DNA of 64,000 bases from Bacteriovoracaceae bacterium (GTDB lineage: Bacteria > Bdellovibrionota > Bacteriovoracia > Bacteriovoracales > Bacteriovoracaceae). A program made the translations under genes and the position numbers. Below the pieces are notes generated by a model. It was given only the letters and a program-made list of their open reading frames with translations, was not told the origin of the DNA and did no database searches. This document shows positions 37,224-44,873 of the stretch, piece by piece (position 1 is the first letter of the stretch; each line of letters opens with the position of its first letter). The DNA lies in NCBI GenBank assembly GCA_021737405.1, contig JAIPEG010000006.1, positions 57,233-121,232 on the forward strand. The letters are read 5' to 3'.

Positions 37224-37901
37224 ATGAAAAAGTACTTAATTGGATTCGGGGTTCTTTGCTTTATTGGAGTCATTCTCTTCTTTGGACTTCGAGACCCAAA
37301 GGACACAATATTCTCTGATATTGAAGTAGAAACTGAATCGGATCAACAAAGTGCGACTCCTGAAAATTCTAATCCATCACCTTTAAATCCTGTTAAGGAC
37401 TTGGTAGCAAAAGTACCTGAAGACTTAACAGAGGCTAGAAAAGTATTACGAGATGAGGGGCTTCCTATGGGAGCGACCTCTTTTACGGGGCCTAGACCTC
37501 TGAGTGAAGAGGAAATGGATAAAATGGACCAGCTCTTTGAGTCTTATGAAGAGGGTTGGGATAAAAAGATGAGAGAAGTGATGATAAATGAGCTTGGTCT
37601 TTCTGAAGAAGATTATGGCGATTACTTAAAGATGCGTGACGGTTATGAAGAAGATCGTCTTGAGGCTTTTGAAGAGTTTCATAAGAAAATGGCGCAAGAG
37701 AAGGGACCTCACTATAGCTATTCACCGACGCAAGAGATGATGGATTTTGATGGCAAACTTAGAAAAGAATATCTTGATCTTTATCGAAAGCGTTTTGGAG
37801 AGTCTGCCTTCGTTAAGTATTACAATGCGCTTGATTCTTATAATACAGAGATACGTGAAAAAGCGGACCCCAAGTTTGGGGTCCTAACGATTGAATTTTA
37901 A
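37224..37901 (+). CDS. Membrane-anchored acidic protein of unknown function
   Basis: The 225-residue product has an N-terminal membrane helix (residues 4-21), a Ser/Pro/Asn-rich linker to about residue 60 and a helical acidic domain. It follows the Cys-rich gene by 8 bases. Its last codons carry the stem of a minus-strand terminator, and the gene overlaps the convergent NYN gene by 4 bases. No family is recognised. Confidence 0.65.
   Translation: MKKYLIGFGVLCFIGVILFFGLRDPKDTIFSDIEVETESDQQSATPENSNPSPLNPVKDLVAKVPEDLTEARKVLRDEGLPMGATSFTGPRPLSEEEMDKMDQLFESYEEGWDKKMREVMINELGLSEEDYGDYLKMRDGYEEDRLEAFEEFHKKMAQEKGPHYSYSPTQEMMDFDGKLRKEYLDLYRKRFGESAFVKYYNALDSYNTEIREKADPKFGVLTIEF
37858..37884 (-). terminator. 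Minus-strand intrinsic terminator inside the convergent gene's 3' end
   Basis: A perfect 9-bp inverted repeat (GGACCCCAA, GT, TTGGGGTCC at 37865-37884) is followed on the minus strand by GC and five T. It sits 14 bases past the stop of the NYN gene and so can end the fpg-NYN transcript. Confidence 0.7.
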
Positions 37902-38443
37902 GCTTTCTTTGTTGCCTTCTTGCGGGTCCCTTTTTGTTGAGGACTCTTTTTTTGTGGATTTTTATTAAGAGTAAACCAATCTTCACTTGTAATGGGGTGA
38001 AAGTAATCAGCTTCTTCAATAAGAAGGGCAGAAGTGGTGTTTTCAACCGCTGCAATCTCAACCCTCACCCCTTCACTCACTAAGTGGCGCACCAATTCAA
38101 TATAATCTGAGTCTCCAGACATGATGATAATCGTATCTATTTTATTGGCGAGCTGTGTGGCCTTAATGGAGAGGGGGATATCGGCCGACTTGTGGCACGG
38201 TCTTACTGAGCCGTGAAAATTATTGTGGAGGCGCTCTTTTAATTTTGAAGAAATCTGTTTTCCTTCACGAAAGTAAACGAGGCGATTAAGGCCTCGGTTA
38301 TCTAAAAGTTTTGGGATTAGCTTATCAAAGTTTAGCATGGAACTTTGATTGTTCGTGATACTGTGAATACTTCTTTCTATATTGTTGCCATCAATAAGGA
38401 TGGCCACACTTTGATTAATAACGACTTTTTCTATTTCACTCAT
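37898..38443 (-). CDS. NYN/LabA-like PIN-fold protein
   Basis: This 181-residue cytoplasmic protein has AILIDGNNIERS at about residue 14, KSADIPLSIKA in the middle and DTIIIMSGDSDYIELV at about residue 103. These are the acidic active-site segments of NYN (DUF88/LabA-like) nucleases, which act on RNA. The C-terminus is a Lys-rich tail (KKATKKA). It lies 36 bases after fpg on the same strand. Confidence 0.85.
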   Translation of the reverse strand: MSEIEKVVINQSVAILIDGNNIERSIHSITNNQSSMLNFDKLIPKLLDNRGLNRLVYFREGKQISSKLKERLHNNFHGSVRPCHKSADIPLSIKATQLANKIDTIIIMSGDSDYIELVRHLVSEGVRVEIAAVENTTSALLIEEADYFHPITSEDWFTLNKNPQKKSPQQKGTRKKATKKA

Positions 38444-38479
38444 AAATTTCCTTGTAGAGTTTGAGTCCTCATGGACTCC

Positions 38480-39298
38480 TTATTTTTGACACCTCGGGCA
38501 ATGGTAGGTGCCGCGTCCCTTAAGTATAGTCTTTAAAACCTTGGTTCGACCACACATGCGACAGACTTCTTGGTAGAAAACTACTAGATTTTTCACACCC
38601 TCGCCCTGAGAGCCAGTGGTATCTTTATAACCACCACTAAAAGTTGTGCCTCCACTACTGACGGTCCCTTCTAGTACAATAGCAGTTGCTTCCAAGAGTT
38701 TCTGAGCATCTTTTTGAGAGATATTTTTATTTAGTCGATCGGGAAGGATTCCGGCATGAGCACAGATTTCGCTCGCCATATAATTGCCAACGCCCGCGAA
38801 ATGATTTTGCTCAAGAAGAAAAGCTTTGATCGCTTTTCCAGGATGTTTTTGACAGCGAGAATAAATGTAGTCTGCCGTAAATTCTGCTTTTGAAACATCG
38901 GCACCTAAGCGAGTGAGCCACTTCTTAGCGCCAATACTTTTAAAAAAATGGATATTTCCAAAACGCCTCGGATCAACGTAGCCAAAATAAATTTTGTCCC
39001 CATTTTCCTTTTTACAAGAGAGTTGAATGTGGGTGTGCTTTTCTGAAATTTTCTTGGGGGAAACTCGCCAGCCTCCACTCATACCTAAACCACTAATGGC
39101 CACGAGACCTTTTTCAAAGTTAAGAAGCAAAACCTTGCCTCGTCTCTCAATTGAAGTGAACTCTCTTCCCTTAGGATTGAACTCTTGATCTTTAATAATT
39201 GAACTTGAAACATCAGAATACTCCACACTAGTAACCTTTACTGGGAGGTGAGGGGCGATTTGATTCTTAATTGTTTCGACTTCGGGTAGTTCGGGCAT
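38480..39298 (-). CDS. fpg: Formamidopyrimidine-DNA glycosylase
   Basis: The start is ATG 39298, since the active enzyme must begin MPELPEVE with the catalytic proline at position 2 and glutamate at position 3; the open frame to 39361 is an upstream artefact. The 272-residue protein removes 8-oxoguanine and ring-opened purines and cuts the abasic site. The mid-domain shows GVGNYMASEIC and YVDPRRFG, and the C-terminal zinc finger is CRMCG...CPRC. The first 18 bases of the gene recur at 46454-46471, suggesting that this 5' end was an integration target. Confidence 0.95.
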   Translation of the reverse strand: MPELPEVETIKNQIAPHLPVKVTSVEYSDVSSSIIKDQEFNPKGREFTSIERRGKVLLLNFEKGLVAISGLGMSGGWRVSPKKISEKHTHIQLSCKKENGDKIYFGYVDPRRFGNIHFFKSIGAKKWLTRLGADVSKAEFTADYIYSRCQKHPGKAIKAFLLEQNHFAGVGNYMASEICAHAGILPDRLNKNISQKDAQKLLEATAIVLEGTVSSGGTTFSGGYKDTTGSQGEGVKNLVVFYQEVCRMCGRTKVLKTILKGRGTYHCPRCQK

Positions 39299-39299
39299 G
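39282..39299 (-). repeat. Putative attachment site core (left copy) in the fpg 5' end
   Basis: The 18-bp sequence TCGGGTAGTTCGGGCATG covers the start codon and first codons of fpg and occurs again, in the same orientation, at 46454-46471. The distance is 7.2 kb. A recombinase remnant lies directly beside this copy. Confidence 0.55.
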
Positions 39300-39370
39300 G
39301 ACTCCAAATCCTTAAAATTGTTAAAATTGAACGGGCGCACAAAATGCCCGTTCCGACTCATTCCGACTGC

Positions 39371-39619
39371 TTAATCGGTTGTACCAAATTTATCTCCAAA
39401 AAGGGAGATGACATTACCTTGATGGAGCCTTTCGCCTTTTTCATCAAAATCAGTTCGGGAATGGCCCGTATTTTGACTTCTAATGTGGGCCATTATCTTC
39501 TCACTGAAATGCCTTTGATCATCTTCATTAGATTTTGAATAATGATCGGCGAGCTTTAAATCCTTGTGACCAGTCTTGGCAATCACGGCATCTAAGCCAC
39601 CCCCAATTTGACGAGCAAG
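39371..39619 (-). pseudogene. C-terminal remnant of a tyrosine recombinase (integrase)
   Basis: The minus-strand frame reads LARQIGGGLDAVIAKTGHKDLKLADHYSK (split here at residue 20 for length: LARQIGGGLDAVIAK, then TGHKDLKLADHYSK), which fits the GH...Y end of a phage-type integrase, then runs about 50 residues to a stop at 39371. The catalytic Arg-Lys-His-Arg region and the N-terminal half are missing. The upstream end abuts an Mrr fragment on the other strand at AAGCTT (39617-39622), and an in-frame stop follows beyond the junction. Confidence 0.6.
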
Positions 39620-39922
39620 CTTGGCCTTGATTTAATCTATATCCAAGCCAAAAGATGGAAAAAGGATTCTTGTTTTGGCCGACCAGAAATCCAAAAATTT
39701 GCTGGAGCACTTCAAGGAAAAAGAGCCAAGAAAGGTATTTTTATTACAACCTCCTATTATTCAAATGAAGCCAGAGAGTTTGTTAAGAACCTCGACTCAA
39801 AGATTATTTTAATTGATGGAGACTCCGTAGCTGAATATATGATTGAGTCAAATACTGGTGTTTCTACGACTTCTAAATACGAAATTAAGAAAATAGATAC
39901 AGATTATTTTAATGAAGAGTAA
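39620..39922 (+). pseudogene. mrr: C-terminal remnant of an Mrr-type restriction endonuclease
   Basis: The frame reads LGLDLIYIQAKRWK, then GRPEIQKFAGALQGKRAKKG and IFITTSYYSNEAREF, which is the catalytic core of Mrr (the D...QAK restriction-like site that cuts methylated DNA). About 100 residues remain. The N-terminal DNA-binding half and part of the catalytic domain are absent. It begins exactly where the integrase remnant ends. It has no proper start codon or ribosome site, so it is scored as a remnant. Confidence 0.75.
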
Positions 39923-39973
39923 TCCAATCAAAATGCATAAAGGTTACCAAAACCTGCCTTCATAAAAATTTAC

Positions 39974-40891
39974 CTATAGATCGAAAAATTTAACTGCAGA
40001 CAGACCTAAAGACTTAGTTAATGGCGTGTTACTAGCTACAGAGAGGTACGTCTGATCTCTATAGCTAGCTTGAAAGGACCAATTTTGATAAAGATAGCTA
40101 ATATTTATGCCGAGCTCTGCAAAGTAAAGAGGAGAGCTGCTATTATTGATCGTCCCCCTTATGACCCTTTCTCCTTCTCTTGAATAAAGTAGGGTTGCAC
40201 CAATTCTTAAGTTTCCCCTTAGAGGGCTAAAGCCTGCACCTAAGAGAGCTGAAAATCCTAGCCTAGGCAAAACTGAAAACTGGCTTCCTGAAAGCTCAAA
40301 ATCCCTTTTAACACCTTGATGAACTTCACTCATTAATAATACGTCAAAGGACTGGATAGTTTTTATAAATGAAGCACCAAGAGCAGTTGTATAGAGACCA
40401 TTTCCCAAAGAGTCAGATCGCAAGGGTTTGAGAGCGTCATAGGTAGAATTTGATAAAGCAAATGATTGCTCTAAGAAAAAAAATCCTTTAGGCTTCCACC
40501 AACTGTAGCCGTATTCTGGCAAAAACTCATAGGCGACTTGAAGCTTTGGGTCTCCAATCCCCACAGTCCTCTCCTCTCTATCAGGTGTCACATGACTGTT
40601 CATCCGAAGAGGCAAAGTTGCACCGACTTGCCAATATGGGTTAAAGAGATAAGCTCCGGACAGGCTAAGAGTCTCGATGACTTCTTTATTATTAGCGCCT
40701 CTTTTCCTTAAGGTACCCAATTCACTTGAATCGTGAGTCACTGCAGCGTTTGAGGCGTTAAGGACAACTTGACCTTTATAATCTCCCGTAATTAATGTTG
40801 GTAGACTTGAACCTCCACCACAACAAGCAGCTGCATATCCTTTTGCGGAAAGAATAAAAAGAGTAAAGAAGACTAAAGATCTAAAGGCCAC
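39974..40891 (-). CDS. Outer-membrane beta-barrel protein of the redox/metal operon
   Basis: This 305-residue protein has a signal peptide (ending about residue 20) and begins its mature part ACCGGGSSLPTLI, a Cys-Cys motif near the N-terminus. Amphipathic strands follow through to a C-terminal Phe-rich end (LGLSAVKFFDL), suggesting a barrel of about 10-12 strands. It overlaps the upstream lipoprotein gene by 19 bases and is the last gene of a minus-strand operon. The CC pair may bind copper or another soft metal; that is inference. Confidence 0.6.
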   Translation of the reverse strand: MAFRSLVFFTLFILSAKGYAAACCGGGSSLPTLITGDYKGQVVLNASNAAVTHDSSELGTLRKRGANNKEVIETLSLSGAYLFNPYWQVGATLPLRMNSHVTPDREERTVGIGDPKLQVAYEFLPEYGYSWWKPKGFFFLEQSFALSNSTYDALKPLRSDSLGNGLYTTALGASFIKTIQSFDVLLMSEVHQGVKRDFELSGSQFSVLPRLGFSALLGAGFSPLRGNLRIGATLLYSREGERVIRGTINNSSSPLYFAELGINISYLYQNWSFQASYRDQTYLSVASNTPLTKSLGLSAVKFFDL

Positions 40892-41307
40892 TTTAACTCC
40901 TCAACAAAAGCTCCATCTTCAAAAATTTGAAAGTGAATATCCCAATAACCTGGCATGGTGAAGAAGACATCGGTGGCTTGGTAGAGCCCTAGACCGTGAT
41001 ACTTAATTGTCACGGGAAATGAGCCATGCCCCATCGTGGGCATCCACAATTTTACTCTTATATCGAGTTGTTGGTTTATAGGCCTTGAATCTTTATCGAG
41101 AATCAAAAAAGAAATCTTTGATTCACTTGCAATGGTTGGTCCTGATGCCCAGTAAGGAGAAATTTGGATGCCACTATTAAGAGAGAGCTGTTGAGAGAGA
41201 AGATTAGTTCCTTGCTCCTCTTGGCCTTCTTCATCTTCAAGAAAAGGAGAATCGCCACATGAAGCTAAGAAAAAAATCATAAAACTAAGTAAGTACACTA
41301 ATTTCAT
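40873..41307 (-). CDS. Lipoprotein with FixH/YtkA-like domain
   Basis: Starting at ATG 41307, the product has lipobox LASC and an acidic linker. A single Ig-like beta domain follows with WMPTMGHGSFPVTIKYHGLG and FFTMPGYWDIHF. The pattern M-P-x-M-G-H-G plus a later G-x-W-x-I is that of YtkA-like/FixH domains found with heme-copper oxidases and copper handling. Methionines and histidine in this loop could be copper ligands. It sits between the His-rich protein and the barrel. Confidence 0.65.
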   Translation of the reverse strand: MKLVYLLSFMIFFLASCGDSPFLEDEEGQEEQGTNLLSQQLSLNSGIQISPYWASGPTIASESKISFLILDKDSRPINQQLDIRVKLWMPTMGHGSFPVTIKYHGLGLYQATDVFFTMPGYWDIHFQIFEDGAFVEELKWPLDL

Positions 41308-41339
41308 TGCCAACAGCTCGCTAAAGTTAGAGGATAAGT

Positions 41340-41777
41340 TTAGTGATGATGTCCACCACCATTAGAGGACAAAGGAACACGACTTGCTCCGAGCGAAATG
41401 CTTTGGTTGAGATCATTAAAAAGCTCAACTCTTACTTCCCAAAACCCTCTCATACCTCCCATAAAGAAGCGAGCATCATCAACTTCGAAAATACCTTGTG
41501 ACACCTCTTGGTAGCTCATTTGAGGTCCACCATGGCTATGGCCATTTTCCATAATCATCCATGAATAGATATCAACATCATAGGCAGGAGAGATGGGTTC
41601 ATGGGACTGATCTCCATTTTCCCAAAAGTTGACTTGGAATTTAGAGATTTTGCCATCATAAGGGCCATCTATCCATGTGACAGCAGCACAGAGATTTACC
41701 TCTTTAAATTCTATTGGGCAGTGAGAGAAAGAGTTAACGGACATAAGTAAAAAAGAAACAAAAACTAAAATTTTCAT
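41340..41777 (-). CDS. Secreted His-rich beta protein
   Basis: Using ATG 41777 behind AGGTAGG, the 145-residue product has a signal peptide ending SFSH. Its beta domain contains MIMENGHSHGG and FFMGGMRGFWEVRVELF, and it ends NGGGHHH. The MGGMRGFW stretch resembles the MPGYWDI stretch of the neighbouring lipoprotein, so both likely share the FixH/YtkA fold. The histidines and methionines suggest metal binding. It lies 5 bases after the redoxin gene. Confidence 0.6.
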   Translation of the reverse strand: MKILVFVSFLLMSVNSFSHCPIEFKEVNLCAAVTWIDGPYDGKISKFQVNFWENGDQSHEPISPAYDVDIYSWMIMENGHSHGGPQMSYQEVSQGIFEVDDARFFMGGMRGFWEVRVELFNDLNQSISLGASRVPLSSNGGGHHH

Positions 41778-41782
41778 AAAAC

Positions 41783-42343
41783 CTACCTTTGAATATAACA
41801 ACCTAGTGTTTTGGTTATTGGATTTGAAACGGATTTGCCTTGTGAGATTTCCTCTAAAGCTTTTTGTAGATAAAATTGGCGTGCTCTTTTGGGGTTTCTC
41901 GAATCAGTCGCTCCCCCTTGGTACTCAATTTTTCCTTCTGGACTAACAACAAAGACATGGGGAGTTTTTAGGGCGTTAAAAGCGTTAGCAAATTGGAGAG
42001 ATTTGTCTTCAAAAATAGGAAAATTCACTTTAAATTTTTGAAAATAGCTCATGGCCATTTGTTGGTTTGTATTTTTATTAGAATGAAGCCCTACAAATAA
42101 GAAATTCTTATATTTTTTACTAAGTTTATTGAGGTGATCAAAATGGGCCTGAGAACATGGGCAGGAGCGGTTTAAAAAAAGAGCGACAAGATGCTTATTC
42201 TCTAGAGATATCGCTTCTTCATTTCCCGATAAAAGATTAAAACCTGTAAACTCAGAAATCTTTATCTCTTTCGCTAAAGCCTGATTCATCAGGAGAAAGT
42301 GAATGATGATTACACCAAAAAATAATTTTACCTTTGATACCAT
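41783..42343 (-). CDS. Periplasmic thioredoxin-like redoxin
   Basis: This 186-residue protein has a signal peptide and a thioredoxin/AhpC-TSA fold. The redox motif is SCPCSQAH (CxC preceded by S, two cysteines separated by Pro) and the cis-proline loop is LKTPHVFVVSPEG. Such proteins reduce disulfides or deliver electrons or metals in the periplasm. It is the first gene after the regulator and opens the envelope operon. Confidence 0.75.
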   Translation of the reverse strand: MVSKVKLFFGVIIIHFLLMNQALAKEIKISEFTGFNLLSGNEEAISLENKHLVALFLNRSCPCSQAHFDHLNKLSKKYKNFLFVGLHSNKNTNQQMAMSYFQKFKVNFPIFEDKSLQFANAFNALKTPHVFVVSPEGKIEYQGGATDSRNPKRARQFYLQKALEEISQGKSVSNPITKTLGCYIQR

Positions 42344-42388
42344 AGAGGAAAGGTAACAAAGAAGGATCCTTTTATGAATAATTTAGGG

Positions 42389-42407
42389 GTGCCTCAAATT
42401 GTGGCAC
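42389..42407. promoter_or_regulatory. Inverted repeat upstream of the redoxin operon
   Basis: GTGCC-N9-GGCAC lies 46 bases upstream of the redoxin start and 20 bases after the end of the response regulator gene. It is a candidate operator, possibly for that regulator. Confidence 0.4.
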
Positions 42408-42426
42408 TGTATAAGTTTCATGGGGC

Positions 42427-42939
42427 TTAGTTTTTTGGAGGGTACTTTTTAAGCTTTCTTTGAAGGCTTTGACGCCTTATTCCAAGAGATTCAGCAGCTC
42501 TACTAATATTACCATTATGAAGGCTCAAAACATATTCAATATACTCTCTCTCCTTTTTATGGAGGCTAGGTAAGTTTTCACTTAAAACTTCATCCTCACC
42601 ACTATATTCAAGTGCATTCAGCAGCTCCTCAATGGTGCAAGGTTTTTGAAGGTAGTTATGAGCTCCCAATTTCATTGCCTTAACTGTTGTTGCTACGGAT
42701 GCGTAAGCCGTCAGAATGCAGATTTTTATTTTAGGAAATTTTGCTCTTAGGGGCTCAATAAAGTCGAGTCCACTCTGGCCTTTTAGCCTTAAATCCACAA
42801 TTGCATGGCTATAAACTGAAGGGATTGATTCTATTTGAGAATGATTTTCAATGATAAGCGTATCAATACCTTTTTCATGCAATTCTTCTTTTAAGGTATT
42901 TCTAAAGTCAATGTCGTCTTCAATGATTAGAACTTTCAT
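42427..42939 (-). CDS. RegA/ActR-type response regulator
   Basis: The 170-residue protein has a receiver domain with D8/D9, phosphoacceptor D49 (HAIVDLRLKG), T77 and K99. Its C-terminal Fis-type helix-turn-helix reads NGNISRAAESLGIRRQSLQRKL. Length and domain order match the RegA/PrrA/ActR group of redox regulators. Its start touches the stop of the sensor kinase gene (one-base overlap), as in cognate pairs. Confidence 0.85.
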   Translation of the reverse strand: MKVLIIEDDIDFRNTLKEELHEKGIDTLIIENHSQIESIPSVYSHAIVDLRLKGQSGLDFIEPLRAKFPKIKICILTAYASVATTVKAMKLGAHNYLQKPCTIEELLNALEYSGEDEVLSENLPSLHKKEREYIEYVLSLHNGNISRAAESLGIRRQSLQRKLKKYPPKN

Positions 42940-44159
42940 TAATCTCTTCTCGGCAAACTTAAACGAATCGTCGAACCGGTATGTAAGGAAATGACTTCCA
43001 AAGCGCCACCGACATAGGTAAGGGTATTATTTAGCTGATACAACCCTAAGCCTGTTCCCTCTTGTTTATTAGAATTAAAAGGAGATCCGATATTTTTTAG
43101 GACATCAGGGTTAAAGCCTCTGCCATTATCTCTAAAATCAATTTGTATAATTTTATTTTCAAGACCGGTTATATCAATCTCTACACTGGTTGCATCGGCA
43201 TCTCTTGCATTGTCTAATAGGTCCATTATGGAACGATAAAGCAAGTAACTTGGTAAGGGAAGTTCAAGCGAAGTTTCTTTGTTGTTGGTTATACATATAT
43301 CTAACGGATGTTTTTGCTGATATTCTTGGCAAGCCTTTTCGATTATCGAAATAAATTCGACGGTGTTTTCTTTAGATTCTGTCTCTACACTATGAAAAGA
43401 AGTATTAAGCTTTTTTAGAGATTGAGAGCATCTATTAATGTTTTTTAAAATAACCTCTAATTCCTGTGGAAAGGTCCCCTTCGTGGAGGTTCTTCTAAGT
43501 CGATTAAGCTTCATAAGTGCGGTATTTAAAGGAGTACCAAGTTCATGACAAACTCCAGCTGTAAGAAGACCTAAAGATCTGTACCTCTCGATTTTTTGGC
43601 TAAAGTCCTTAAGGGAGTTAACTTGACTGTTAAGTTTACTCATTTCAGCTACTAGCCAGTGAGATATAAGCCATATAGTTAAGCAAATGGTCATTCCGAC
43701 CAAAAATGTTGCCATACTTTTATCTTCACCAACAGAAAAAAGATTAAATTCAAAGGGAGAAAGGCCTAACAGGAAATAACATAGTATTGGAATTGGAAAA
43801 AAGTAAAAAGAGTCTCTTAATTTTAGAATAAAGGGAGAGATAAAGAGAGGAATAATGAGGATTAAGGAAAATGGGTTTGAGTGTCCACCATTAACGTAAA
43901 GAAGTAAAAAGCTGACAATTAAATCTGCTAAAAGTTGAAGGAAGGCCAACTTACATCGATATGAAGAGTAGGTGATAAATTGATTAAACATAAAAAGAGG
44001 AATAAGGATTAGGATACTGTAGACGAATTGCCGGTAGGTAATCAGGGAAAGATAAAAAGCCAAAAAGACAAAAAAAGCCTGTGTAAGAATGGCTGCCCAT
44101 CTCAATTTGATAAGTATTTCAGGACTAATAATCAGATTTTCGCTATTTCGTTTGATCAT
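42939..44159 (-). CDS. RegB/PrrB-type redox sensor histidine kinase
   Basis: This 406-residue kinase has six membrane helices in the first 170 residues, with the heptapeptide GGHSNPF (residues 91-97), the GGxxNPF ubiquinone-binding motif of RegB. The H-box is GVCHELGTPLNTAL with H205, preceded by Cys204. The HATPase region shows LLDNARDAD and DNGRGFNPD, and GTGLGLYQL closes it. RegB senses quinone redox state and phosphorylates RegA. The pair sits directly upstream of an operon of redox and metal-like envelope proteins. Confidence 0.85.
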   Translation of the reverse strand: MIKRNSENLIISPEILIKLRWAAILTQAFFVFLAFYLSLITYRQFVYSILILIPLFMFNQFITYSSYRCKLAFLQLLADLIVSFLLLYVNGGHSNPFSLILIIPLFISPFILKLRDSFYFFPIPILCYFLLGLSPFEFNLFSVGEDKSMATFLVGMTICLTIWLISHWLVAEMSKLNSQVNSLKDFSQKIERYRSLGLLTAGVCHELGTPLNTALMKLNRLRRTSTKGTFPQELEVILKNINRCSQSLKKLNTSFHSVETESKENTVEFISIIEKACQEYQQKHPLDICITNNKETSLELPLPSYLLYRSIMDLLDNARDADATSVEIDITGLENKIIQIDFRDNGRGFNPDVLKNIGSPFNSNKQEGTGLGLYQLNNTLTYVGGALEVISLHTGSTIRLSLPRRD

Positions 44160-44220
44160 TTTTTGTGTCTTCTTTTAATAGTTTACTAAAACTAATTTTG
44201 ACTATTACTTCATAAAATAC

Positions 44221-44535
44221 TTACGGGCGACTGGTAATCTCAACCTTACCCTTAATTCCAGCCTTTTGGAGCTGATCCTGAAGGACGTACTTAGCAAAGG
44301 TCTTGGCTGGCATTTTGAGGGTCTTTGCAAAAGAGACGGCCCTTTCAACGCTGACAATCTTGCGACCTTTTTCAATATTACAGAGGTCTTGCTTAGATAT
44401 TTTGAGCTTCTCGGCCATCTCAATTTGAGTAATTTCTTGAGCTAGTCTGAAAGAGAGAAGCATTTCGCCAAAGCTAATGTAATCAGTAAGTCTTTGAATG
44501 GCCTTATTTGCGGATACTCTATTTTTTGAACTCAT
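44221..44535 (-). CDS. XRE-family helix-turn-helix protein
   Basis: The 104-residue protein has a Cro/C1-type helix-turn-helix at about residues 30-85 (RLAQEITQIEMAEKLKISKQDLCNIEKGRK). The C-terminal part (MPAKTFAKYVLQDQL) resembles antitoxin-type regulators. No toxin partner is visible beside it. It lies at the edge of the accessory region, upstream of the redox operon but with its own intergenic space. Confidence 0.8.
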   Translation of the reverse strand: MSSKNRVSANKAIQRLTDYISFGEMLLSFRLAQEITQIEMAEKLKISKQDLCNIEKGRKIVSVERAVSFAKTLKMPAKTFAKYVLQDQLQKAGIKGKVEITSRP

Positions 44536-44636
44536 GGTGATTTACCTCTAAAGCTTTAATAGGCTGCATCCTGGCATACCAATGAGGTGTACTTGTGTCT
44601 ATAGACTGTAAAATCTACTTTCCGCTTCCATAAATA

Positions 44637-44706
44637 GCCCTTCCGACTGATTCATGAAAGTACGTTAAAACAAATGAAATACAGTGAAATAGATGAAGTT
44701 TGTGAA
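44637..44706. repeat. Repeat copy R1 with 10-bp spaced TGAA-type motifs
   Basis: ATGAA, GTTAA, ATGAA and GTGAA begin at 44654, 44664, 44674 and 44684, exactly 10 bp apart. Two further copies follow at 9-bp spacing (44693, 44702). Just before them is GCCC-TTCCGACTGATTC, which resembles GCCCGTTCCGACTCATTC at 39346-39363 beside the integrase remnant. The remainder of 44536-44873 holds no gene; CTACCCCGCC occurs at 44833, followed by a short CCAAGG/CCTTGG hairpin. Confidence 0.6.
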
Positions 44707-44873
44707 GTTTAGAATTTATTCGTAAGTGGTGAGAATTATTCAGTGATTGCAGAATGCCTTTATTCATCGGGAAGCTCTGGTATTCTGCTGTAACTATATA
44801 ATATTATTAATAAAAAAGAAGTTAACTTTTCCCTACCCCGCCAAGGAATACCTTGGCAGTCTTAGTGATGTCG

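Noticed and set aside
39299..39361. N-terminal extension of fpg
   Set aside because: Fpg must begin at MPELPE for its catalytic proline; a 21-residue extension would inactivate it.
44221..44535. Toxin-antitoxin pair
   Set aside because: The XRE protein resembles an antitoxin but no adjacent small toxin ORF is present.
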